Shown here: positions 7,952 through 14,697 of the stretch, one piece after another
How positions within the stretch are numbered: the first letter of the stretch is position 1
Layout of the letters: each line of letters opens with the position of its first letter
Assembly (NCBI GenBank): GCA_955652585.1
Contig: CATPBF010000076.1
Coordinates: 1 to 18,255 of the forward strand
DNA from: Candidatus Dormiibacterota bacterium
GTDB lineage: Bacteria > Chloroflexota > Dormibacteria > Dormibacterales > Dormibacteraceae
Reading direction: 5' to 3'
Length of the DNA stretch: 18,255 bases
The notes under the pieces: generated by a model
Told to the model about the DNA's origin: nothing
The model's input: the letters and a program-made list of their open reading frames with translations, nothing else
Database searches by the model: none
Program-made: the position numbers and the translations under genes

Positions 7952-8428
7952 TTGATCCTCGGGATCGACCCCGGCCTGGCCGGAACCGGGTTTGCGCTGC
8001 TTTCCGGACCGGGCATGATCCTCTCGTCCAGCACCGTCGTCACCAATCCCGGACCCGACGGCGCTCGGCTGCTCAAGATCACGCGCCACTTACGCGCGCT
8101 ACTCGCAGAGAACCCGCCCGGCGAGGCATCGCTGGAGGAATTGTTCATGGGTCGCAACGCCACGAGCGCCATCGGCGTAGCTCAGGCCCGCGGCGCGATC
8201 CTCGCGGTGCTCGAGGAGTGCGGCATACCCGTGTTCGAGTACAAGCCCGCCCAGGTGAAGATCGTCATCACCGGATACGGCAAGGCCGACAAGACGCAGA
8301 TCGCTCGCATGCTCGGGGCGCAGGTCAAGCTGCCCGAAGGCAAGCTCGACGACCACGCGCTGGATGCCATCGCCATCGCTGTCTGCCACGCTCGCAGCCG
8401 ACAGTTCTCTCGTGCGGCTGCGCGTTGA
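7952..8428 (+). CDS. ruvC: Holliday junction resolvase RuvC
   Basis: RuvC is the endonuclease that cuts Holliday junctions after RuvAB branch migration. With the TTG start at 7952 the product is 158 residues, within the range of the family, and begins MILGIDPGLAGTG like other RuvC proteins. Catalytic residues can be placed at D6, E62 (in LEELFMGRNA), H135 and D138 (in DDHALDAIAIA). The His form resembles Thermus RuvC rather than the all-acidic E. coli site. An ATG at 7808, directly after the yebC stop, is in frame, but would add 48 residues without similarity to the family and covering a hairpin-rich stretch, so it is rejected as the start. The stop overlaps the ruvA TTG (TTGA). Confidence 0.92.
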   Translation: MILGIDPGLAGTGFALLSGPGMILSSSTVVTNPGPDGARLLKITRHLRALLAENPPGEASLEELFMGRNATSAIGVAQARGAILAVLEECGIPVFEYKPAQVKIVITGYGKADKTQIARMLGAQVKLPEGKLDDHALDAIAIAVCHARSRQFSRAAAR

Positions 8429-9027
8429 TCGCCCACTTGAGCGGAAAGGTGCAACGGGCAGGCACCGATTTCGTGGTCGTCGACGTGGGGGGCGTCGGCT
8501 ACATGGTCAGCGTCAGCGCAACTACTCGGCAGAAGGTGCCGGCCCCGGGCGCCCAGGTGGACCTCGACATCCACACCCACGTCCGCGAGGACCAGCTCAA
8601 TCTTTATGGATTCGCGTCGGTCGAGGAGCTCGACCTCTTCGAGATGCTCATCCAGGTCGATGGGGTCGGGCCCAAGGTGGGCCTGAACATCCTCAGCGCG
8701 GCAAGCCTCGAGGTGCTCAAGCGAGCGATAGTGAGTGAGGATGCAGCGCCGATACGTCGAGCGAGCGGCGTCGGAGCACGCACGGCCGCCAAGGTGATCA
8801 TCGAGTTGAAGCCGAAGCTGGACGCGGCAGGGGAGCTCGAGGTCATCCCGCGCGCCGCCGCGCTGGCGGGCGATGGCGCGGTACCGAAGGCAGTCGAATC
8901 CGCGCTCCGCAACCTTGGCTTCTCGTCTCCGGAGGCCCGGGTTGGGCTCGAGGCGGTGGACTGGAAATCATCGCCTTCGACGCAGGAGGCGCTCGCGATA
9001 GCTCTCAAGGCACTGGGAAGAAAGTGA
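8425..9027 (+). CDS. ruvA: Holliday junction branch migration protein RuvA
   Basis: RuvA tetramers hold the four-way junction and load RuvB. The product has 200 residues from the TTG at 8425, which gives the expected start (MIAHLSGKV) and overlaps the ruvC stop by 4 bases. Domain I is an OB fold (1-63, with VVDVGGVGYMV). Domain II carries two helix-hairpin-helix motifs (VDGVGPKVGLNIL and ASGVGARTAAKVI). After a flexible linker, domain III at about 153-200 contacts RuvB (ALRNLGFSSPEA). The stop overlaps the ruvB GTG (GTGA). Confidence 0.95.
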   Translation: MIAHLSGKVQRAGTDFVVVDVGGVGYMVSVSATTRQKVPAPGAQVDLDIHTHVREDQLNLYGFASVEELDLFEMLIQVDGVGPKVGLNILSAASLEVLKRAIVSEDAAPIRRASGVGARTAAKVIIELKPKLDAAGELEVIPRAAALAGDGAVPKAVESALRNLGFSSPEARVGLEAVDWKSSPSTQEALAIALKALGRK

Positions 9028-10049
9028 ACGAAAAGGACGCGGTGCTCGACGCCGGCACCGACGATGAGCAGTTCGACCTCACGCTGCGGCCTCGAATGCT
9101 TTCTGAGTACGTCGGCCAGCAGCAGGTGCGCGAGAACCTCAGCATCCTCCTGGAGGCGGCGCGCCGGCGCGGCGAGCCGGTGGAGCACGTGCTGCTCTGC
9201 GGCCCGCCCGGTCTCGGCAAGACCACGCTCGCGCACATCATCGCCAACGAGCTGGGCGTCGCCATCAAGGTCTCCTCAGGGCCGGCCATCGACCACCAGG
9301 GAGCGCTCGGCTCGATCCTGCTCAACCTCACGACCCGAGATGTCTTCTTCATCGACGAGATCCACAGGCTCAACAGCGTGGTCGAGGAATCTCTCTATCC
9401 CGCCCTCGAGGATTTTCGGTTCGACGCCGTGTTGGGGAAGGGAGTGGGGGCGAGCGCTGCGACCTTGCCTCTGCCGCACTTCACCTGCGTCGGAGCGACG
9501 ACGCGACAAGGGTTGCTCAGCGGCCCGCTGCGCGACCGCTTCGGGGCCGTCTACAGGCTGGACTTCTACAGCAAAGCCGAACTGCAGAGCATCATCACTC
9601 GCTCGGCTCGCATCCTCGACATCGAAGTCCACGAGGATGCGGTGGCCGAGATCGCCAGACGCGCGCGCGGCACGCCGAGAATCGCGAACCGCCTGCTGCG
9701 CAGGGTCCGCGACTACGCGCAGGTGCGGGGCGACGGGCGTGCCACTGTGGACACGACCAAGCTCGCGCTCGCGATGCTGGACATCGACGACATCGGGCTG
9801 GAGCCGCTCGACCGCCAGCTGCTGGAAACCCTGATCACCAAGTTCAAGGGCGGTCCGGTCGGCCTCGACACGATCGCCACCTCACTGTCAGAGGAACCCG
9901 AGACCATCGAAGACGTGCACGAGCCGTACCTGATCCAGATCGGCTTCCTGGCTCGAACGGCGCGTGGAAGGGTCGCCACCGAGCTCGCTTACCAGCACCT
10001 CGGCATCGCCCTCCCGGACCCGGGCCCGCACCAACCGCGCCTTCTGTAG
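9024..10049 (+). CDS. ruvB: Holliday junction branch migration helicase RuvB
   Basis: RuvB is the hexameric AAA+ ATPase that drives branch migration on RuvA-bound junctions. The product has 341 residues, a normal length. It shows Walker A GPPGLGKTT at 60-68, Walker B FFIDEIH with D111/E112, sensor-1 GATTR near 158-161 and the arginine-finger segment GPLRDRFG with R170. The C-terminal winged-helix DNA-binding domain covers about the last 80 residues (DIATSL-like segment near GLDTIATSLSEE, then PYLIQIGFLARTARGR). The GTG start overlaps the ruvA stop by 4 bases, so ruvC, ruvA and ruvB are probably translated as a coupled unit. Confidence 0.97.
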   Translation: MNEKDAVLDAGTDDEQFDLTLRPRMLSEYVGQQQVRENLSILLEAARRRGEPVEHVLLCGPPGLGKTTLAHIIANELGVAIKVSSGPAIDHQGALGSILLNLTTRDVFFIDEIHRLNSVVEESLYPALEDFRFDAVLGKGVGASAATLPLPHFTCVGATTRQGLLSGPLRDRFGAVYRLDFYSKAELQSIITRSARILDIEVHEDAVAEIARRARGTPRIANRLLRRVRDYAQVRGDGRATVDTTKLALAMLDIDDIGLEPLDRQLLETLITKFKGGPVGLDTIATSLSEEPETIEDVHEPYLIQIGFLARTARGRVATELAYQHLGIALPDPGPHQPRLL

Positions 10050-10067
10050 AACGAGCAGACTGGACGC

Positions 10068-10274
10068 GTGGCAGATGCCGGCCGGCTGCTGCTCGTGGCG
10101 GGCGTGCTGATGATCGTCGTGGGCGGGGCGCTGATGTTGTTCGGACGCTTCCACCTGCCGGGCGACATCACCTTCAGGAGCGGGTATGTGACTGTCTACA
10201 TCCCGATCGCGGCCAGCATCATCGTGTCGGTCGTGCTGACGGTGGTCCTCAACCTGCTCGTCCGGCGGCGCTAG
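10068..10274 (+). CDS. DUF2905-type small membrane protein
   Basis: The 68-residue product has two predicted membrane helices (about 5-26 and 43-65). Between them lies a short loop with GRFHLPGDITFRSGYVTVYIP. The LPGDI...G..T.Y.P pattern between two helices is what I know of the DUF2905 family, whose function is unknown. The start is GTG at 10068, 18 bases after the ruvB stop, with no clear Shine-Dalgarno. The gene sits between ruvB and secD, the place where many related genomes carry yajC. It shares the small-membrane-protein character of YajC but not its architecture (one helix followed by a basic soluble tail), so I do not call it YajC. Confidence 0.75.
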   Translation: MADAGRLLLVAGVLMIVVGGALMLFGRFHLPGDITFRSGYVTVYIPIAASIIVSVVLTVVLNLLVRRR

Positions 10275-10319
10275 AGCTCTCGGCACCGACTGACCCTTGA
10301 TACGTAGACTGTTTCGGCT

Positions 10320-11834
10320 GTGCAGCTAGTCCTCAGCTGGCCGATTCGCCTGCTCATCGTGATCGTCCTGGCGTTCTCGCTCTTCGTCGATGGAGCCGGA
10401 TACGTCTACCGGATCGCGAACCACTATCCGCTCACGGGCAACGTGCCCGGCCTGCCGCCGAACTTTGGCGGCTGGCAGCTCTACTTCCACAAAGGACTCG
10501 ACCTGGCGGGCGGGACGCACATCGACTACCAGCTCACGAACTTCCCGGTGGGCCAGGCGCGCGCGGACGTGCTCCAGAAGACGATCACCGTCATCTCCAA
10601 GCGCGTCAACTCGCTGGGGGTCAGCGAGCCGGAGATCCGCGGCGCGGGCACGAACAGCGACCGCATCACCGTCGACCTAGCAGGGGTCACCGCCGACCAG
10701 GCGCAGAAGGTCATCGGCGCGGTCAACCGGCTCGTCTATACCAAGTGGGTCCCGGACGCGAAGGTGACCGGCGGCCCTCAACCGGGCTATAAGCCCGCCT
10801 TCACAGGGCTCACAGGCGACGACATCGCGAGCGCCTCCGCCGCCCTCGACCAGAACGCCATCGGCTGGGTCGTCAACGTGAGCTTCACCTCCCACGGTTC
10901 CGATCTCTTCGGAACCCTGACGACGGCCAATGTTGCTGCCTGTCCTGGGGATGTGGCGACCAGCCTCGCGGCCAACTGCGCGGGCCGGCACCTCAGCACC
11001 TGGTTGGACATCACCCAGCACGACATCGACAACTGGGAAGACCCGGCCTACGCGAACAAGATCTCTCAGAACTACGACACCGGCTGTCTCGCGACGGCCA
11101 CCCCGACCACCATCTGCCCCAAGCTCCTGGTCGACGCCGTGACCATACAGGCCATCCTTGGCGGCAACGCCGTGATCAGTGGGGGCGGGAACGGATTCAC
11201 GCAGGCGGCCGCCAACGACCTGGCGACAGGCATCAACGCCGGCTCGCTGCCGGTCGACCTGCAGGTGCTGAGCGTCCAGCAGGTCGGCTCCACGCTGGGT
11301 GCCGAGTCCGTGAAGCTCAGCATCGCCGCCGGCCTGCTCGGGCTCTCGATCGTGGTCCTGTTCATGATCATCTACTACCGCGTGCCGGGCTTCCTGGCGA
11401 GCCTTGCCCTGCTCTTCTATGCGGGCGCGGTATTCGCCACGTTCAAGCTCGTGCCCGTCACGCTGACGCTGGCGGGCATCACAGGCTTCATCCTGTCGGT
11501 CGGTATGGCGGTCGACGCCAACGTCCTGATCTTCGAGCGCTTCAAAGAAGAGGTGCGAGCGGGGAGGACTATCCCGGCCGCGGTCGACGCCGCCGTCCGT
11601 CGAGCCTGGCCCGCGATCTGGAACTCGAACGTCTCCACGATCTTCACCTGCATCATCCTCGGATTCCTCGGACCCGGACCCGTGAAAGGTTTCGCGGTCA
11701 CGCTTGGCATCGGCGTCGTCGCCAGCCTCATCTCGTCGATCATCGTCACGCACAACCTGCTTGCGATCGTGATGGCCGGCAGCCGCTTCCGGCGCCCGGG
11801 CCTGATGGGGGTGGATCGTGTCCGATCCGCCTGA
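10320..11834 (+). CDS. secD: protein translocase subunit SecD
   Basis: SecD works with SecF next to SecYEG, using the proton gradient to help pull proteins out of the cytoplasm. The product has 504 residues. There is one N-terminal membrane helix (about 7-27), then the large extracytoplasmic region with GLDLAGGTHI at about 58-67 and the NSLGVSEPEI segment near 100. The C-terminal half has five membrane helices and the conserved GMAVDANVLIFERFKEE motif with its Asp. Four cysteines, C208, C220, C256 and C266, lie in an insert-like part of the head domain and could form disulfides outside the membrane (inference). The GTG start at 10320 lacks a Shine-Dalgarno. The 3' end overlaps secF by 17 bases. 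Confidence 0.95.
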   Translation: MQLVLSWPIRLLIVIVLAFSLFVDGAGYVYRIANHYPLTGNVPGLPPNFGGWQLYFHKGLDLAGGTHIDYQLTNFPVGQARADVLQKTITVISKRVNSLGVSEPEIRGAGTNSDRITVDLAGVTADQAQKVIGAVNRLVYTKWVPDAKVTGGPQPGYKPAFTGLTGDDIASASAALDQNAIGWVVNVSFTSHGSDLFGTLTTANVAACPGDVATSLAANCAGRHLSTWLDITQHDIDNWEDPAYANKISQNYDTGCLATATPTTICPKLLVDAVTIQAILGGNAVISGGGNGFTQAAANDLATGINAGSLPVDLQVLSVQQVGSTLGAESVKLSIAAGLLGLSIVVLFMIIYYRVPGFLASLALLFYAGAVFATFKLVPVTLTLAGITGFILSVGMAVDANVLIFERFKEEVRAGRTIPAAVDAAVRRAWPAIWNSNVSTIFTCIILGFLGPGPVKGFAVTLGIGVVASLISSIIVTHNLLAIVMAGSRFRRPGLMGVDRVRSA

Positions 11835-12924
11835 CGACATGAAGGCCGGGAGGCTGGGGACGGAGGTCCCCGAGTCCGAAGAAGAAGAAGAAGAAGAAGA
11901 GGCCGAGGAAGAGCCGGAAGCGCCGGACACGCTAGAACAGGAAGAGCAGCCCGGGGCTGCCGCCCATGAAGAGCTAGTCGAGGCGGCCAGGGTGGAAACA
12001 CCGCCCACGCCTCCACGCGTGCGCAAGATCGACTTCGTCAGCCGCCGCAACTGGTACTTCCTGTTCTCGCTGCTGATCATCATCCCCGGCATCTACTTCA
12101 TGGTCCACAGCGGCTTTGCGCTCGGCATCGACTTCGCCGGCGGCACGGAGTTCACGGTTACCTTCGCCGGCAAGCCCACCCAGGCCCAGGTCGAGAGCGC
12201 AGTAGCCGCGTTGAGTGCCGGCGGATCGGTGATCTCAACGGGCAACGGGGGCTATATCATCCGCACGCCTCCGCTTTCGCCGGCGAAACAGACCGTCTTC
12301 GAGGATCAGCTTCGTTCCAGCCTTGGGGCATATTCGTTGGATCAAGTCCTCGAAGTTGGAGGCACGATTGCCGGCGAGACGATCCGCAGCGCCCTTATCT
12401 CCGTGCTCGCCGCCGCGGTAGTCATCCTCGCGCTGCTCACGTTCTGGTTCCGCAACGTACCCGGCGGCATTCGGGCAGGCTTTCAGTTCGGCGGTTCAGC
12501 GCTCGCCGCGCTACTGCACGACGTCTTCCTCCTCACCGGTGTCTTCGCCATCCTCGGCTCGGGACTTCATCTGAGGATCGGCGAGATCAACAGCCTGTTC
12601 GTCACCGCGGTTTTGACGGTGGTGGGCTTCTCTGTCCACGACACCATCGTGGTCTTCGACCGAATTCGCGAGAACCTTCGCGTCAGCCAAAGGCTGTCGT
12701 TCGACCAGGTCGTGAACCTCAGCATCATGCAGACGGCGGTCCGGTCGATCATCACGAGCTTCACCGTTGTCCTCGTCCTGGTGGCGATCCTGGTCGCCGG
12801 CGGCGATACCTTGAAGGGCTTCGCGCTCGCCCTCCTGATCGGCATCGTGTCGGGCACATATAGCTCGATCTTCAACGCAGCCCCCCTGCTCGTGGTCTGG
12901 CGGAAACTTCAACCGCTCCGGTAA
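11818..12924 (+). CDS. secF: protein translocase subunit SecF with acidic N-terminal extension
   Basis: SecF is the partner of SecD. The product has 368 residues. Residues 1 to about 61 are a highly acidic, disordered-looking cytoplasmic extension with eight consecutive Glu at 21-28. The core follows: a basic segment, the first membrane helix (about 79-98), FAGGTEF at 106-112, the extracytoplasmic domain, and five C-terminal helices with the SecF motif VHDTIVVFDRIREN from 273. The GTG at 11818 lies inside the end of secD; ATG at 11839 is a possible alternative that would shorten the extension by 7 residues. The 17-base overlap with secD implies coupled translation and equal amounts. SecD and SecF are separate here, not fused. 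Confidence 0.94.
   Translation: MSDPPDDMKAGRLGTEVPESEEEEEEEEAEEEPEAPDTLEQEEQPGAAAHEELVEAARVETPPTPPRVRKIDFVSRRNWYFLFSLLIIIPGIYFMVHSGFALGIDFAGGTEFTVTFAGKPTQAQVESAVAALSAGGSVISTGNGGYIIRTPPLSPAKQTVFEDQLRSSLGAYSLDQVLEVGGTIAGETIRSALISVLAAAVVILALLTFWFRNVPGGIRAGFQFGGSALAALLHDVFLLTGVFAILGSGLHLRIGEINSLFVTAVLTVVGFSVHDTIVVFDRIRENLRVSQRLSFDQVVNLSIMQTAVRSIITSFTVVLVLVAILVAGGDTLKGFALALLIGIVSGTYSSIFNAAPLLVVWRKLQPLR
11878..11901 (+). repeat. GAA trinucleotide tract inside secF
   Basis: Seven perfect GAA triplets followed by GAG encode eight Glu in a row (residues 21-28 of SecF). The use of one codon rather than a GAA/GAG mixture suggests recent growth by replication slippage. Changes in units of three would not break the frame, so length could vary between strains without loss of SecF. 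Confidence 0.85.
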
Positions 12925-12944
12925 TCTGATCTGAGACCCCGAAC

Positions 12945-13415
12945 ATGCCGACATGGCCAATAACGTCGATAAGAGAGCTGCTCGAGCCCACGCTCAACCA
13001 CATGGGCTATGAGCTCTACGCGCTCGAGCAGTCGGGCCATTCGGGACGCGCGCTGCGTATCTCGATAGATCATGCCGAGCCGATCAGCATCGAGGACTGC
13101 GAGCGCGTGAGTCGCGTTGCCGGCCCGCTGCTCGATCACTCGCGCCTCATCGATGGGCCGTATGACCTCGAGGTGTCCTCGCCGGGCGCCGAACGGCCGC
13201 TGCGGGGTCATGGCGACTACGAAAGGTTCAATGGCAAGCGGGTCAACGTCCGCTATCGCAGCGGACCTTCCGAGACCGTGATCGAGGGGCAGCTGGTCGC
13301 GGTCGACTCGGCCGGCATCGCAGTCTCAGGGTTGGGCGCGCGTGGGAGAGCGCCGGTGATAGTTCACATTGCGTGGGATGACGTTGTCGCGGGCAGGCTC
13401 GCGGTCGCAATCTGA
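12945..13415 (+). CDS. rimP: ribosome maturation factor RimP
   Basis: RimP helps early assembly of the 30S subunit. The 156-residue product has the N-terminal alpha/beta domain (TSIRELLEPTLNHMGYELYALEQ then LRISIDHAEPISIEDCERVSR), the conserved YDLEVSSPGAERPL block at about 76-89, and a C-terminal SH3-like barrel (GKRVNVRYR to the end). Length and order are typical. It opens the conserved rimP-nusA-ylxR-infB-rbfA series. The ATG lies 20 bases after secF, with no obvious Shine-Dalgarno; nusA begins inside its last codons. Confidence 0.95.
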   Translation: MPTWPITSIRELLEPTLNHMGYELYALEQSGHSGRALRISIDHAEPISIEDCERVSRVAGPLLDHSRLIDGPYDLEVSSPGAERPLRGHGDYERFNGKRVNVRYRSGPSETVIEGQLVAVDSAGIAVSGLGARGRAPVIVHIAWDDVVAGRLAVAI

Positions 13416-14406
13416 GCCGTCCACCGAAAGCCTCGCAGACGCCCTGACGGCGCTCTGCGCGGAGGTTGGCATCCCCTTCGAGGAGATGCTCCACACCGTC
13501 GAGACGGCGCTTGCGACCGCCTACATTCGCGCCTTCAATGCCCCCGGTGATGTGCGCGTCAACCTCGATACCAAGACCGGAGCGCTCGAGGTGACCAGTC
13601 GCGTCGTCCGAGCTGACGGCAGCGAGATGGTTCGCACGCTCCCATCCGAGGACTTCAAGCGCATGGCAGCCCAGACCGCCAAGCACGCAGTGCTCCGCCA
13701 CATCCACGACCTCGAGCGCGACAAGGTGCTGCGCGATGTCGCGGAGCATCGTGGTGAGCTGGCCACCGGCATCGTGGATCGATTCGAGGCGGGCACGGTT
13801 TACGTTGACCTCGGTCGTGCCGAGGGCGTCATGCCGCCGGAGGAACAGATCCCAGGCGAACTCTTGCATCCAGGCCGGCCGGTGCTCGTCCTGATCCTCG
13901 ACGCCCAGCACAACCCGCGGCAGGCGCAGGTTCGCGTCTCACGCGCTTCCCGGATGTTCGTGCATCGCCTGCTCGAGGCGGAGGTTCCGGAGATCAAAGC
14001 CGGGACGGTCCAGGTGCGGGGGATCGCGCGCGAGCCGGGGTTGCGTACGAAGATCGCCGTCTCGTCCAATGAGCCGGGCATCGACCCGGTGGGTGCGTGC
14101 GTGGGGCCCAAAGGCGTCCGCCACCGCGCCATCCTCAGCGAGCTCGCGAGCGAGCACGTCGACATCGTTCCGTGGTCCGACGATTCCGAAGCGTTCGTCG
14201 CCGCCGCCCTTGGGCCCGCCAAGGCCGAGTCGGTCAACATCGATCGAGGCACGCGCACGGCAACGGTTCTGGTCCCGCGCTCCCAACTTTCGCTGGCGAT
14301 CGGGCGCGACGGCCAGAACGCGCGTCTCGCCGCGAAGCTCACGGGCTTTCGCGTCGACATCAAAGCCGGCGAGGGCGACGGGCAGGGTGACGCCGACCCG
14401 GCATGA
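13378..14406 (+). CDS. nusA: transcription termination/antitermination factor NusA
   Basis: NusA binds RNA polymerase and nascent RNA and modulates pausing, termination and antitermination. From ATG 13378 the product has 342 residues: an N-terminal polymerase-binding domain (about 15-125), an S1 domain (about 130-195, with GIVDRFEAGTVYVDLGRAEG), KH1 (GACVGPKGVRHRAI) and KH2 (LAIGRDGQNARLAAKLTG). It ends soon after KH2 with a short Gly/Asp tail and lacks the acidic repeats of E. coli NusA, as is usual outside proteobacteria. The start overlaps rimP by 38 bases; TTG at 13369 or 13384 is also possible. The first 14 or so residues (Ser/Arg-rich) are not conserved family sequence. Confidence 0.95.
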   Translation: MTLSRAGSRSQSEPSTESLADALTALCAEVGIPFEEMLHTVETALATAYIRAFNAPGDVRVNLDTKTGALEVTSRVVRADGSEMVRTLPSEDFKRMAAQTAKHAVLRHIHDLERDKVLRDVAEHRGELATGIVDRFEAGTVYVDLGRAEGVMPPEEQIPGELLHPGRPVLVLILDAQHNPRQAQVRVSRASRMFVHRLLEAEVPEIKAGTVQVRGIAREPGLRTKIAVSSNEPGIDPVGACVGPKGVRHRAILSELASEHVDIVPWSDDSEAFVAAALGPAKAESVNIDRGTRTATVLVPRSQLSLAIGRDGQNARLAAKLTGFRVDIKAGEGDGQGDADPA

Positions 14407-14641
14407 GCCCGTCCGCACCTGCGTGGCGTGCCGGCGGGAGGCTGGCAAGGCAAGCCTCGTGCGGGTCGTGCGCAGCGCTGACGGAGCCGCCGCGGTCGAC
14501 CGCACTGGGAAGGCGCACGGCCGTGGCGCGTACCTTCATCGCGACCCTTCGTGCATCGAAATTGCTCGCAAGAAGAAGGCTCTTGACAGGGCTCTGAAGG
14601 CAACCGTCGGCGCCGAAGTCTGGGCTGAGCTGGGTACGTAG
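14387..14641 (+). CDS. ylxR: YlxR-family (DUF448) RNA-binding protein
   Basis: The 84-residue product shows the YlxR pattern: RTCVACRR near residues 10-17, a LVRVVR strand, then DRTGKAHGRGAYLH and ending with a DPSCIEIARKKKALDRAL helix. Family members are small basic nucleic-acid-binding proteins encoded between nusA and infB; one has been reported to interact with RNase P in some bacteria, others to affect transcription. GTG 14387 is chosen because it is the last start before the conserved RTCVACR motif. It lies 20 bases inside the end of nusA, so translation is probably coupled. A gap of 56 bases separates it from infB. Confidence 0.9.
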   Translation: MTPTRHEPVRTCVACRREAGKASLVRVVRSADGAAAVDRTGKAHGRGAYLHRDPSCIEIARKKKALDRALKATVGAEVWAELGT

Positions 14642-14678
14642 GCCAACCCGCCTCAGGTTTCGAATTCGCCCCGGGCGG

Positions 14679-14684
14679 CATAAT
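14679..14684 (+). promoter_or_regulatory. putative -10 box close to infB start
   Basis: CATAAT in the 56-base ylxR-infB gap matches the -10 consensus at five of six positions and stands out as AT-rich in GC-rich sequence. Transcription would begin about 7 bases from the ATG at 14698, giving a nearly leaderless message. No good -35 is visible, and infB lacks a clear Shine-Dalgarno. This is weak evidence and needs transcript data. Confidence 0.3.
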
Positions 14685-14697
14685 CATACGTTCGGGC

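Noticed and set aside
7919..7954. Intrinsic terminator between yebC and ruvC
   Set aside because: The stem is strong, but it is followed by ACTTTGATCC rather than a T-run, and ruvC begins at once, so termination is not supported.
10297..10310. Promoter-like TTGATA and TAGACT just before secD
   Set aside because: The two hexamers are only 2 bases apart and neither has a partner at normal spacing; a leaderless start from TAGACT is possible but unsupported.
10677..12092. Long minus-strand open frame (471 codons) opposite secD-secF
   Set aside because: It runs opposite clear membrane-protein genes and reads as Asp/Arg/Gly/Ser-rich low-complexity sequence; it is a GC-codon shadow.
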